A stretch of 64,000 bases of DNA from Bacteroidales bacterium (GCA_003142255.1 PLLO01000011.1:62001-126000), one strand, 5' to 3'. Shown: positions 26,354-35,472, counted from the stretch's first letter. The notes: generated by a model from the sequence alone, not told the origin. Numbers and translations: made by a program.

Positions 26354-27673
26354 ATGACCCGACAGATTATTTTTTCAATCACTCTTCTGATAACACTGGC
26401 TGTATTCACATATACCATCGGCAGATTAATTAGTTATTTCAGGCTCACCCGGAAGGGATTCCCGATCAGGAATCTCGGGAAACGCTTCGGGATAATGATG
26501 AAGGTTGCATTCGGCCAGTCAAAAATATTCCGCAGGCCTGTCATCGGTTTTTTTCATGCCCTCGTTTTCTGGGGTTTCTGCGTAATTATTTTTGGAAGCA
26601 TTGAAATGGTAATAGACGGAGTCTCCGGCTCAGAAAAAGCATTGAGATTCCTTGGCCCGATGCATGATTTTATAATGGCATCAGGAGATATCTTTGCACT
26701 CCTGGTAGCTTTCGCAATATTGATCTTCCTTGCCCGTCGTCTTCTCTTCCATATAAAAAGATTTGAAGGGATCGAAATGAAGATAAGATCGCATATAGAT
26801 GCAGCCATAGCCTTGTCGCTCATACTGTTGCTGATGATATCGTTGTTATCGATGAATACAGGATATGAAGGTTACAGGAAGGCAGCGGGAGCTGAGATAT
26901 ATGGACTTTATCCTGTCTCGGCAATTATTGCAAACCTGTTTTCAGGCACTTCAGAAGCGACCTTCAGGATGATCTATGAAGCGTCCTGGTGGACCCATAT
27001 CCTCCTGATATTCTTCTTTGCCAATTACCTTCCCTATTCAAAGCATTTCCATGTTTTTATGTCGGTTCCGAATGTATTTCTTTCCAGGCTGGAGCCTCTT
27101 GGCAAGCTAACTACCATGGAAAGCATCACCAGGGAGGTCAGGCTTATGATGGATCCTGCAACTGCATTTTCTGCAGCTCCGGCTGATGCCACGCCTGAAA
27201 GGTTTGGCGTAAAGGATGCTGAGGATGTGACCTGGAAGAACTATTTTGATTCATTATCCTGTACCGAGTGTGGCAGATGCACATCAGTGTGCCCTGCAAA
27301 TATTACGGGTAAAAAACTGTCACCAAGGAAAATAATGATGGATCTGCGGGCGAGAATGAGAGAGAAAGGACCACTCATGGTCAAAAACGGCAGAGACTTT
27401 TCCGACAACCGCTCACTTTTAAGGGATCTCATTTCGGAAGAGGAACTCTGGGCCTGCACTACTTGCAATGCATGCGCAAAGGAGTGTCCGATAAATATTA
27501 ATCATCCGTCACTTATTATTGATATGAGGCGGTATCTTGTTCTCGAGGAGGCTTCCGCCCCTGGTGAACTGAAAGCAGTATTTAACAATATTGAAAATAA
27601 CGGAGCCCCGTGGCAATACTCAGCTGAAGACAGGCTACTCTGGGCTAAGGATTTAGTAATAAATATTATGTAA
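26354..27673 (+). CDS. Membrane haem b / 4Fe-4S protein, N-terminal half of an ETF:menaquinone oxidoreductase
   Basis: A 439-residue protein. Residues 1-240 hold five hydrophobic helices in the NarI/HdrE-like order, with histidines (for example in FFHALVFW and WWTHILL) suited to haem b. Two 4Fe-4S motifs follow: CTECGRCTSVC from Cys303 and CTTCNACAKEC from Cys368. The protein ends before any CCG domain; the next gene supplies that. Known EMO-type oxidoreductases combine these parts in one chain to pass electrons from ETF to (methyl)menaquinone. The role is inferred from domain order and from its place between etfA and the acyl-CoA dehydrogenase. Confidence 0.8.
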   Translation: MTRQIIFSITLLITLAVFTYTIGRLISYFRLTRKGFPIRNLGKRFGIMMKVAFGQSKIFRRPVIGFFHALVFWGFCVIIFGSIEMVIDGVSGSEKALRFLGPMHDFIMASGDIFALLVAFAILIFLARRLLFHIKRFEGIEMKIRSHIDAAIALSLILLLMISLLSMNTGYEGYRKAAGAEIYGLYPVSAIIANLFSGTSEATFRMIYEASWWTHILLIFFFANYLPYSKHFHVFMSVPNVFLSRLEPLGKLTTMESITREVRLMMDPATAFSAAPADATPERFGVKDAEDVTWKNYFDSLSCTECGRCTSVCPANITGKKLSPRKIMMDLRARMREKGPLMVKNGRDFSDNRSLLRDLISEEELWACTTCNACAKECPININHPSLIIDMRRYLVLEEASAPGELKAVFNNIENNGAPWQYSAEDRLLWAKDLVINIM

Positions 27674-27751
27674 CCCCCTTCCCGTCCTTCCCCCACGGGG
27701 GAAGGTGCAGAATGCTAACCTTTCCCCCTTGGGGGAAATTAGAAAGGGGGT
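27673..27751. repeat. Nested G/C-rich hairpin repeat R2
   Basis: Outer arms ACCCCCTT and AAAGGGGGT enclose two hairpins: CCTTCCCCCACGGGGGAAGG (27686-27705) and TTTCCCCCTTGGGGGAAA. The first hairpin is the exact reverse complement of the one at 28661-28680 in R3. Confidence 0.8.
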
Positions 27752-27799
27752 AGATTTAAGAATAGTAAAATAAGAAGATTATTTCAGATAGCTTACTTA

Positions 27800-28594
27800 A
27801 TGGAAACACGAAAGATAGAAGTCCCTGTAATGGCAGACCTCTTTGCCCGAGGCGAAAAGCCGGAATATCTATTCTGGGTAGGCTGTGCAGGAGCGTTTGA
27901 CGACAGGTACAAAAAAGTGGTAAGGGCATTCGCAAAGATCCTTGCACATCTTAAGGTAAGCTATGCAGTCCTGGGCAGGGAAGAGACATGCACAGGCGAT
28001 CCCGCCCGCCGTGCCGGCAATGAGATGCTTTATCAGATGCAGGCCATCCAGGTGATAACCCTTTTAAAAGGTTATGAGGTAAAAAAAATAATCACGATCT
28101 GCCCTCATTGCTTCAATATCTTTAAAAACGAATATCCTGATCTTGGCGGTAATTTTGAGGTATATAACTACCTCCAGTTCCTTAAGGAAAAGATAGATTG
28201 CGGAGATCTGAAGTTAAACGCATCCCCGTTGAACGATGTTAAAATCACTTATCATGACCCTTGTTATCTCGGCAGATCAAATGATATTTATGATGAACCT
28301 CGGTTTATACTGACTAACATTACCGGCAATCTTGAAGAGATGGAAAGGAACAAAAGTTTTTCCCTTTGCTGCGGTGCCGGGGGAGCACAGATGTTCAAGG
28401 AAGCGGAAAAGGGGAACAAGGAGATATTCATCGAGAGAACTGAAGATGCTCTCAGCACGGGAGCTTCAGTTATTGCCACAGCCTGCCCGTTCTGCATGAC
28501 TATGATGACTGACGGACTTAAATACAAAAACAAAGAAGAGGAGATTAAAAACTTTGACATTGCAGAATTGGTGGCATTGGCTATTGGATTATAA
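27800..28594 (+). CDS. CCG-domain (HdrB-like) protein, C-terminal half of an ETF:menaquinone oxidoreductase
   Basis: A 264-residue soluble protein with two cysteine-rich modules: FWVGCAGAFDDR with CPHC in the first half and DPCYLGR, LCCGAGGAQMF (Cys190, Cys191) and ACPFCMTMM in the second. These are the CCG signatures of HdrB, GlpC and LldE-type proteins that carry a non-cubane Fe-S centre. It should dock on the membrane haem/Fe-S protein encoded just upstream. The gene is bracketed by two inverted copies of a G/C-rich hairpin repeat (R2 and R3). Confidence 0.85.
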   Translation: METRKIEVPVMADLFARGEKPEYLFWVGCAGAFDDRYKKVVRAFAKILAHLKVSYAVLGREETCTGDPARRAGNEMLYQMQAIQVITLLKGYEVKKIITICPHCFNIFKNEYPDLGGNFEVYNYLQFLKEKIDCGDLKLNASPLNDVKITYHDPCYLGRSNDIYDEPRFILTNITGNLEEMERNKSFSLCCGAGGAQMFKEAEKGNKEIFIERTEDALSTGASVIATACPFCMTMMTDGLKYKNKEEEIKNFDIAELVALAIGL

Positions 28595-28611
28595 TTAATA
28601 AAATATAAGTA

Positions 28612-28693
28612 ACCCCCCTTTCTTATTTCCTCCAGTGGGGAAATGATACCGAAAGTTACTCCTTCCCCCGTGGGGGAAGGTGGGGAAGGGGGT
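28612..28693. repeat. Nested G/C-rich hairpin repeat R3 (inverted relative to R2)
   Basis: Outer arms AACCCCCCTT and AAGGGGGT enclose an imperfect TTTCC..GGAAA hairpin and the perfect CCTTCCCCCGTGGGGGAAGG (28661-28680). Read on the other strand, its element order and arms match R2. Confidence 0.8.
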
Positions 28694-28728
28694 CTCAAGA
28701 AAAATTAATTAATATAAAATTATAGAAA

Positions 28729-30507
28729 ATGGAAACCGTAAAACTCCTGAAAAGCGGCGAATTTCTTGTAGCTGAAACAAGCCCGGATGATGTATTTATC
28801 CCTGAGGAATTCAATGATGAACAGCGCATGATCGCCCAGACATGCCAGGATTTTCTTGAGGCTGAAGTTTACCCGAACATGGCAGATCTTGAGAAGGGTG
28901 ACAGGGAACTGATGAAGCGCATTTTAAAAAAATCCGGAGAACTTGGAATGATGGGCATATCAATTCCTGAAGAATTTGGAGGGTTCGGCCAGTCATTCGT
29001 TTCCCAAATGCTTGTTGCCGAGACTACTGGCGCAGGCTATTCATTTTCAGTTGCTTACATGGCGCACTGCGGCATTGGCACATTGCCTATAATGTATTAC
29101 GGCAACAAGGATCAGCGCGAACGTTATGTGACGAAACTGGCAACCGGCGAATTGATAGGCTCATATTGCCTTACCGAGCCCGGTGCAGGAAGCGATGCCA
29201 ATTCAGGAAAGACTAACGCAAAGCTCTCGGAAGATGGCAAATACTACATTCTGAACGGGCAGAAGATGTGGATCACAAATGCCGGTTTTGCTGACACCCA
29301 GGTAGTGTTCGCAAAGATTGATAATGATAGGGTGATGAGCGCTTTTATTGTAGAGAGAAACTTCACCGGAGTTGTCGTCGGAAATGATGAGCATAAGATG
29401 GGGATCAGGGGATCTTCTACTGCACAGATATATTACAATGATGTAAAGGTACCTGTTGAAAACCTCCTAGGTAAAAGAGGGGAAGGTTTCAGGATAGCAC
29501 TGAGCATCCTTCACATGGGAAGGCTCAAGCTTGGAGCTAACGTCGTGGGAGCAGCAAAGAAGGCTGTAACCGATTCAGTAAAATATGCCAATGAACGGAA
29601 ACAATTCGGAGTTCTGATCTCTTCCTTCGGGGCAATAAAACATAAGCTGGCAAGCCAGGTTATCAGGTTATTCGCCTCTGAATCGGCAGTTTACAGAGTC
29701 AGTCGTGACATTGACGGAATGATGGAGACACTGAAGGCTGACTGCGGAGATACCGGGCGCGCTTCAATTGAAGCCATCAGTCATTATGCCGTAGAGGCTG
29801 CCATTTTGAAGGTCTTCGGTTCCGAAATGCTCGATTTTGTTGCTGATGAGGCTGTTCAGATACATGGCGGAATGGGCTATTCCGCAGAGATGGATGTTGA
29901 AAGGGGATATCGCGATTCAAGGATCAACAGGATATTCGAAGGAACAAACGAGATCAACCGTCTTCTTGTTGTTGATACAGCCATGAAGCGTGCCATGAAG
30001 GGTGAATTTGATCTTTTCGGCAAAGCTGAGGCGCTATTTAATGACCTGGATAAAATTACCGGCGGAGAATCTTCAGGCGAGAGCTATTTCATCGAAAAAT
30101 CGCGGTATATCCAGAACTTCAAAAAGGTAATCATGATATGCATTCATGGAGCCGTGAAGCAGTTTGCAAAAAACCTTATTAATGAGCAGGAAGTGCTGAA
30201 CAATATTGCCGACATGATGATGGAGACATACGTTTCTGAGTCTTTGCTTCTGAGGGTAACCAAGCTGGAAAACCTCAAGGAGATCAAGCCGGTTTACAGG
30301 GATATACTCGACGTCAACGTTTATGATACAGCCGAAATTGTAAGAAAATCAGCCTGTGATGCCATCTATTCATTTGCTTCACCTGAAACAACTACATCTC
30401 TGATAAAAGCTATTGAAGCACTGACTACTGTCAGGGGCGTAAATGTGAAGGATGCAAGGCGCAGGATAGCTGACAAACTAATTGAGGATAATCGATATGG
30501 TTTTTGA
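28729..30507 (+). CDS. Acyl-CoA dehydrogenase family protein with C-terminal extension
   Basis: Oxidises acyl-CoA to enoyl-CoA and passes electrons to ETF. The 592-residue protein has the full acyl-CoA dehydrogenase fold up to about residue 415: GSYCLTEPGAGSDANS for FAD, GQKMWITNAGFAD, RKQFG, and VQIHGGMGYSAEMDVERGYRD. The catalytic-position Glu404 is in IFEGTNEINR. About 180 residues follow, as in the very-long-chain type. It is the last gene of the etf operon, which makes the substrate chain (ETF, quinone reductase, dehydrogenase) complete. Exact chain-length specificity is unknown. Confidence 0.92.
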   Translation: METVKLLKSGEFLVAETSPDDVFIPEEFNDEQRMIAQTCQDFLEAEVYPNMADLEKGDRELMKRILKKSGELGMMGISIPEEFGGFGQSFVSQMLVAETTGAGYSFSVAYMAHCGIGTLPIMYYGNKDQRERYVTKLATGELIGSYCLTEPGAGSDANSGKTNAKLSEDGKYYILNGQKMWITNAGFADTQVVFAKIDNDRVMSAFIVERNFTGVVVGNDEHKMGIRGSSTAQIYYNDVKVPVENLLGKRGEGFRIALSILHMGRLKLGANVVGAAKKAVTDSVKYANERKQFGVLISSFGAIKHKLASQVIRLFASESAVYRVSRDIDGMMETLKADCGDTGRASIEAISHYAVEAAILKVFGSEMLDFVADEAVQIHGGMGYSAEMDVERGYRDSRINRIFEGTNEINRLLVVDTAMKRAMKGEFDLFGKAEALFNDLDKITGGESSGESYFIEKSRYIQNFKKVIMICIHGAVKQFAKNLINEQEVLNNIADMMMETYVSESLLLRVTKLENLKEIKPVYRDILDVNVYDTAEIVRKSACDAIYSFASPETTTSLIKAIEALTTVRGVNVKDARRRIADKLIEDNRYGF

Positions 30508-30633
30508 GCACTCACACTTCAGATGCACAAAGGATAGCACAAATAAAGAGTACACTGCTGAAGGTGATTATTTTAAATATGGATTTTTTATCTCGGTATT
30601 GCTATCAGGTTCTAACCTTATTGGTATCTAAGA

Positions 30634-31620
30634 ATGAAGTTAATGAAGTTCTTTTTTGCATTAATATTATTCACCGGCCTTTCCACTTATTGTTCCCCGG
30701 TGGCGGTTTTTATTTCTGAAAAGGCAGGCCCCATAGGGAAGGATACATCTTTATATATTTCGCCTTTCCGTGAAAAGAATGAGAGGTGCTTTAAATGTCA
30801 TGGTCAGGGCAGATATGAATATACCAATGAGAATCTTGGCAGGCAGGTAAAGTCGCTGATGTTTCCTCAGGGAATCATCGACCGGAATAAATTCTATATA
30901 GCAAATCACAAAAGCTTCAGCTGCACCGACTGCCATTCGGAAGATTATACAAAGTTTCCTCATCCGGGTCAACTGAGGATGGGAATGAGTAATAACTGCC
31001 TGGATTGTCATGGAGGTGATGAAAAATTTGCAAAATTCAAATTCGAGGAAATTGATTCTGATTATCGCAAAAGCGTTCATTTCAAGCTTGAAGATGAGGG
31101 ATTTACCTGCTGGAGCTGTCATAATCCTCACGAGTATAAAATTAGCATCAGGGATAGTAAAAATCTGAAAGAGACTATTTTGTACGACAATAATATTTGT
31201 CTTGACTGCCATTCAAACTATAATCGTTTTCAGCTCCTTTCTGATAAGGGAGAAGTGAATATCATGAAAAAGCACGACTGGTTACCTGACCAGGCTGCAC
31301 ATTTTAAAAGCGTAAGATGTATAGAATGCCATTCGGCGATCAACGACAGTGTCCTGGTATCACATCAAATCATGCCTAAGGAAAATGCAGTCAGAAAATG
31401 CAATGAATGTCATTCGAAAAACTCGCTCCTCATGTCGTCTCTTTACAAATTTCAGTACCAGGGAAAAAGCAAGGCAGGATTTTTAAACGGGATAATACTT
31501 AATCAGTCATATGTAATCGGAGCTAACCGGAATGAATATCTTGAATGGATCAGCTTTGTAATATTCACTATTGTACTGATAGTAATCGGAATTCATGTTT
31601 TTTTAAGGATGCGCAAATAA
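30634..31620 (+). CDS. Membrane-anchored seven-haem c-type cytochrome
   Basis: A 328-residue protein with an N-terminal signal segment, seven CxxCH haem sites (CFKCH, CTDCH, CLDCH, CWSCH, CLDCH, CIECH, CNECH) and a C-terminal transmembrane helix (about residues 304-324) with a basic tail. It should sit on the outer face of the inner membrane and pass electrons from a quinol-oxidising partner. The gene ends immediately before a cytochrome b gene, so the two probably form one NrfH/Cyt b-like redox complex. No catalytic domain is evident. Confidence 0.88.
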   Translation: MKLMKFFFALILFTGLSTYCSPVAVFISEKAGPIGKDTSLYISPFREKNERCFKCHGQGRYEYTNENLGRQVKSLMFPQGIIDRNKFYIANHKSFSCTDCHSEDYTKFPHPGQLRMGMSNNCLDCHGGDEKFAKFKFEEIDSDYRKSVHFKLEDEGFTCWSCHNPHEYKISIRDSKNLKETILYDNNICLDCHSNYNRFQLLSDKGEVNIMKKHDWLPDQAAHFKSVRCIECHSAINDSVLVSHQIMPKENAVRKCNECHSKNSLLMSSLYKFQYQGKSKAGFLNGIILNQSYVIGANRNEYLEWISFVIFTIVLIVIGIHVFLRMRK

Positions 31621-31632
31621 TTGCAACAGGTT

Positions 31633-32265
31633 ATGAGTAAAAAAATATATCTATATCCGGGATGGATCAGAATCTGGCATATTCTTAATACCCTCATGTT
31701 TATAATTCTTATTGTCACAGGTATAAGCATGCAATACACCGGAAGGAAAGATCATCTTCTTATGGTAGGTTTTGTCCGGGCGGTCAGGTGGCACAATATT
31801 GCAGCCATAATCCTGATAATTAACTATATCATATTTGTTGCTGGCAACATCATAACAAAAAATGGGAAATACTACAGGTTAAAGAAGCAGAATTTCTGGT
31901 CCGACCTTTGGATACAAATGAGATATTACACTTCCGGGATGTTCAAAAAGGAAAAACCTCCATTCCCTGTTACTGAAGTCAGGAAATTTAATCCTCTTCA
32001 GAAATTCATATATGTCCTTGCAATGTATGTCGCACTGCCTTTGCTGATTATTTCCGGCATCGGGCTGTTACTGCCCGATATAACCATCAATAAGTTATTT
32101 GGAGTAAGCGGATTGGTTCTGACTGATTTCCTGCATATTGCCATGGCATTCCTCCTGTCGGTATTTTTCATTGTGCATATCTACACCTGCACACTTGGAT
32201 CAAAGCCTTTATCTCTTTTCGGGGAAATAATTTCAGGATATCATGAAGCGGAAGAGGAAGAATAA
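31633..32265 (+). CDS. Cytochrome b/b6-domain membrane protein
   Basis: A 210-residue inner-membrane protein with four hydrophobic helices and histidines placed as haem b ligands: WHILN in helix 1, RWHNIA in helix 2, FLHIAM and FIVHIY in helix 4. It resembles the di-haem b subunits of formate dehydrogenase and hydrogenase. It should oxidise or reduce menaquinone. ATG at 31633 is preferred to the TTG at 31621. It follows the seven-haem cytochrome directly, which supports a quinone-to-haem c electron path. Confidence 0.85.
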   Translation: MSKKIYLYPGWIRIWHILNTLMFIILIVTGISMQYTGRKDHLLMVGFVRAVRWHNIAAIILIINYIIFVAGNIITKNGKYYRLKKQNFWSDLWIQMRYYTSGMFKKEKPPFPVTEVRKFNPLQKFIYVLAMYVALPLLIISGIGLLLPDITINKLFGVSGLVLTDFLHIAMAFLLSVFFIVHIYTCTLGSKPLSLFGEIISGYHEAEEEE

Positions 32266-32316
32266 CAAAATTTGCACGATTATTGTCTTATAAACTGAAA
32301 TTTCAAAACAAATCCT

Positions 32317-32727
32317 ATGAAAAATTCAAAATCATTTCTGGCAGTTGCGGCAGTAATGATTGCCGGTTTAACGCTTTTATCTTTCACTGTCAATGCACAG
32401 CCAAAACCCTGGACAGTGCCTGCAGAATACAAGACTATGAAAAACCCGGTTGCCAAAGGTGATGCCAGCAATAAGGCAGGAATGGCACTCTATACAAAGA
32501 ATTGTGCATCATGCCATGGTAAAACAGGACTTGGCGATGGTGTAAAAGCCAGGATGCTCAAGGATTTCCCGGGCGACTTTTCAGCAGCAGGATATCAGAA
32601 TCAGACTGATGGCGATCAGTTCTATAAAACCAAATTTGGCAAAGGCGAGATGCCTAAATATGAAGGCAAGCTTGCCGATGAAGATATATGGAACATTGTC
32701 AATTATATGAGAACATTCAAAAAATAA
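32317..32727 (+). CDS. Class I cytochrome c
   Basis: A 136-residue periplasmic protein with a signal peptide (cleavage near VNAQ) and one haem site CASCHGKTGLGDG. The distal Met is expected in GEMPKYEGKLADEDIWNIVNY, the usual C-terminal motif of small cytochromes c. It is likely a soluble electron shuttle for the neighbouring cytochrome complex. Confidence 0.9.
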   Translation: MKNSKSFLAVAAVMIAGLTLLSFTVNAQPKPWTVPAEYKTMKNPVAKGDASNKAGMALYTKNCASCHGKTGLGDGVKARMLKDFPGDFSAAGYQNQTDGDQFYKTKFGKGEMPKYEGKLADEDIWNIVNYMRTFKK

Positions 32728-32776
32728 ACAATTATTAAATCATTAATTATAGCCACAATGAGTAACCATTTGTAAC

Positions 32777-35221
32777 ATGAAGATTATAAAGTTTCTCTTC
32801 TCTCCTGCATTTATGGGTATCTTATTTGTGGTTTTTGCCATATCTATGGCGGCAGCTACATTTATCGAAAATGATTTCGGATCGGCTGCCTCATATAGCA
32901 TTGTTTATAATACAAGGTGGTTTGAGCTGATAATGCTGCTCCTGTCAGTGAACCTGATCGGCCAGGTCATAATCCATAAGCTTTTCAGAAAAGAGAAGCT
33001 GCCCATCGCCATTTTTCACCTCTCATTTGTGCTAATGATAGCCGGTGCCGGCATCACAAGATATTTCGGATGGGAAGGTTCTATTCATATAAGGGAAGGG
33101 GAGACTTCATCCATCTGTTATTCAGATTTAATGTCCGATTCTGAAAAATCCGGAGGAGTATTCGGATCGAAAATAACAACCCTGCCTTTCAGCCTGCGGC
33201 TTGATGCTTTTATTATGGAAAGATATCCCGGGTCAAGCAGCCCATCGGGTTACAAGAGCAATGTAACCCTTATCGACAAAGCAGCTAATGTTGAGAAACC
33301 CTTTACGATCTTCATGAACAACATCCTGAAATATAAAGGTTACCGTTTTTACCAGTCGTCTTTCGACAAGGATGAGGAAGGTACCATACTCTCCGTAAAC
33401 CACGACCCCGCAGGCATGCTGGTTACATATACGGGGTATGCACTTCTGTTCCTTTTTATAATCCTGTCACTGATAAGCAGGAATTCACAGTTCCGGAACA
33501 TAAAGGCATCTGCATGGAACTCACCTTTACGCAAAGGTGTGGCTGCAATACTCTTTTTTATGGTTATTTCAGGCTTTTCAGTGCTTAATGCACAGAAATT
33601 TGTCCCTGGAAAAGAGGGTGCGGAGGAATTCGGGAAAGTGCTTGTCCAGGACCAGAAGGGAAGAACAAAACCATTGTTTACACTTAGCAATGATATTCTT
33701 CGAAAAGTATCAAGGGAAAACAAATTTGAAGGGAACAGCTCGATGCAGGTTTTCCTCGGGCTCTATTTCGACTTTGATCACTGGAAAGATGTTCCCCTGA
33801 TCAGGATCTCCAATAGTGATCTTCGTAAAATTGTGGGTATTACTGGTAATATGGCCTCCTTCTCTGACCTCGTCGATCTTACCGGCAAAGGAACCTATAA
33901 ACTTTCAGAGCAGGTAAATGCTGCTTATGAAAAAGCACCGGCCCAGAGAAACAAGTACGACAAGGAGGTGATGAAGGTGGACGAAAGAGTCAATATAATT
34001 TACATGATATATAAGGGTGATTTTATGAAAATATTTCCCCTTAATGACGGTTCACATAGCTGGGGAAAATCTGATGAGGCAATTAAATCGGCCCGAAGCA
34101 GGGAAGATTCCCTTTACCTTCAAAAAGCTCTCCCTCTGCTCGTTGAGACGCTGCAAACAAATAACAGTGTCACTGCCAGGCAGATAGCTGAATCAGTAAG
34201 TGGTTACCAGAAGCGGTTTTCTGAATATGCTCTTCCTTCCGCATCAAAGACAAATGCAGAAGTGACTTATTATAAGCTGGGCATTTTTGAAAAACTCTTT
34301 CCTTTCTACTCCACCATTGGCATTGTGATGCTTATCGGCCTTATAATAATGGTAATAAAAGGAAGAAAGAAAACTTCATTATTTGTAAAGATTCTTGGAT
34401 GGCTTCTCTTTGCAGGATTCCTGTTCCATACACTCGGACTTGGTCTGAGATGGTATATTGCAGGACATTCGCCGATGAGCAATGGTTATGAATCGTTGAT
34501 ATTTATATCGTGGGTTACACTTCTGGCCGGGTTTATCTTCAGCCGTAAATCGGCTTTCTCACTCTCAGCTACTGCAGTTCTGGCAGGGTTAACGCTTATG
34601 GTGGCACATCTGAGCTTTATGGATCCCGAGATAACTAACCTGGTGCCGGTGCTGAAATCCTACTGGCTTACCCTGCATGTTTCTGTGATTACAGGAAGCT
34701 ATGGCTTTCTCGGTCTTGGTGCCATCCTTGGCATTATTACCATGATTCTTTTGATGCTTTCAAACTCTCAGAACCGCGAAAGGATATCAAACACCATTGA
34801 TGAGCTTACAGTTATTAACTTCAAGACACTAACGCTTGGTCTTTATTTTCTTACTATCGGGACCTTCCTGGGAGCTGTCTGGGCAAATGAATCGTGGGGC
34901 AGGTACTGGGGATGGGATCCCAAGGAAACATGGTCGCTGATTACCATTATTGTCTATACATTCGTGACCCATTCACGGATGATCCCGGGAATGAAGAGCA
35001 TTTATACTTTCAACCTGCTTTCATTATTGGGGTTCTCATCAGTGCTGATGACATATTTCGGGGTAAATTATTACCTGTCGGGAATGCATTCCTATGCCTC
35101 TGGTGATCCTGTTACGATTCCCTTGTTCGTGTACCTGGCCGTGATCGTTCTGGCGGGATTGTGCGTGGCAGCATACCTGAAATACAGAAAACTCGGGAAG
35201 GAACACATAGCGGAAAAATAA
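32777..35221 (+). CDS. ccsBA: Fused cytochrome c synthase CcsBA (ResB-CcsA)
   Basis: The 814-residue membrane protein attaches haem to apocytochromes c in the System II pathway. The N-terminal part is ResB/CcsB-like, with helices near residues 8-28, 50-70 and 76-96 and a long periplasmic section. The C-terminal part, from about residue 505, is CcsA with the haem-handling WWD motif WGRYWGWDPKETW (707-719). Its place after three cytochrome genes fits: they need eight c-type haem attachments in all. It is followed by a bidirectional terminator. Confidence 0.92.
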   Translation: MKIIKFLFSPAFMGILFVVFAISMAAATFIENDFGSAASYSIVYNTRWFELIMLLLSVNLIGQVIIHKLFRKEKLPIAIFHLSFVLMIAGAGITRYFGWEGSIHIREGETSSICYSDLMSDSEKSGGVFGSKITTLPFSLRLDAFIMERYPGSSSPSGYKSNVTLIDKAANVEKPFTIFMNNILKYKGYRFYQSSFDKDEEGTILSVNHDPAGMLVTYTGYALLFLFIILSLISRNSQFRNIKASAWNSPLRKGVAAILFFMVISGFSVLNAQKFVPGKEGAEEFGKVLVQDQKGRTKPLFTLSNDILRKVSRENKFEGNSSMQVFLGLYFDFDHWKDVPLIRISNSDLRKIVGITGNMASFSDLVDLTGKGTYKLSEQVNAAYEKAPAQRNKYDKEVMKVDERVNIIYMIYKGDFMKIFPLNDGSHSWGKSDEAIKSARSREDSLYLQKALPLLVETLQTNNSVTARQIAESVSGYQKRFSEYALPSASKTNAEVTYYKLGIFEKLFPFYSTIGIVMLIGLIIMVIKGRKKTSLFVKILGWLLFAGFLFHTLGLGLRWYIAGHSPMSNGYESLIFISWVTLLAGFIFSRKSAFSLSATAVLAGLTLMVAHLSFMDPEITNLVPVLKSYWLTLHVSVITGSYGFLGLGAILGIITMILLMLSNSQNRERISNTIDELTVINFKTLTLGLYFLTIGTFLGAVWANESWGRYWGWDPKETWSLITIIVYTFVTHSRMIPGMKSIYTFNLLSLLGFSSVLMTYFGVNYYLSGMHSYASGDPVTIPLFVYLAVIVLAGLCVAAYLKYRKLGKEHIAEK

Positions 35222-35272
35222 ATGGATTACTGGCTCCGCTTAGCTACTTCAGCTTCCGTCGTCAATAAAAAA

Positions 35273-35301
35273 ATAAGGCTGTCGCTTCGCGGCAGCCTTT
35301 T
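35273..35301. terminator. Bidirectional terminator between ccsBA and tRNA-His
   Basis: The stem AAGGCTGTCG / CGGCAGCCTT (one G-T pair) with a TTCG-containing loop is flanked by T runs on both strands, so it can stop both the plus-strand cytochrome operon and the minus-strand tRNA. Confidence 0.75.
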
Positions 35302-35309
35302 CTGCTTTG

Positions 35310-35384
35310 GGTGGAAGATGGGGTTCGAACCCACGACCTTCGGAACCACAATCCGACGTTCTAACCAGCTGAACTACATCCACC
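35310..35384 (-). tRNA. tRNA-His (anticodon GTG)
   Basis: The minus strand folds as a cloverleaf: acceptor GTGGATG with CTTCCAC (one U-U mismatch), D arm GTTC/GAAC, anticodon stem TCGGA/TCCGA with loop TTGTGGT (anticodon GTG), and T arm with TTCGAAC. An extra G at position -1 (35384) pairs with C73, the hallmark of tRNA-His. CCA is not encoded. Confidence 0.95.
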
Positions 35385-35396
35385 GTGTCAGGAGTG

Positions 35397-35427
35397 CAAA
35401 AGTAAGCCCAATATTTTTATTCACAAA
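35397..35427 (-). promoter_or_regulatory. Bacteroidetes promoter of tRNA-His
   Basis: On the minus strand: TTTG (35424-35427), 19 nt, TACTTTTG (35397-35404), 13 bp before the tRNA 5' end. A full consensus match. Confidence 0.85.
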
Positions 35428-35464
35428 ATTTTAAAATTATTTTCTCCCGATCACACTCAAATGT

Positions 35465-35472
35465 TATCTTTG
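35465..35472 (+). promoter_or_regulatory. -7 box upstream of the flippase gene
   Basis: TATCTTTG, 82 bp before the GTG start; no convincing -33 element. The rest of the spacer 35405-35554 shows no gene. Confidence 0.45.

Noticed and set aside
26226-28728. The G/C-rich repeats as a possible CRISPR array.
   Set aside because: The elements are palindromic, lie in separate spacers hundreds of bases apart, occur in both orientations and have no regular spacers between them; no cas gene is present.
30504-30719. A 71-codon ORF overlapping the end of the acyl-CoA dehydrogenase and the start of the seven-haem cytochrome.
   Set aside because: It runs through the cytochrome signal peptide in another frame and has no independent support.
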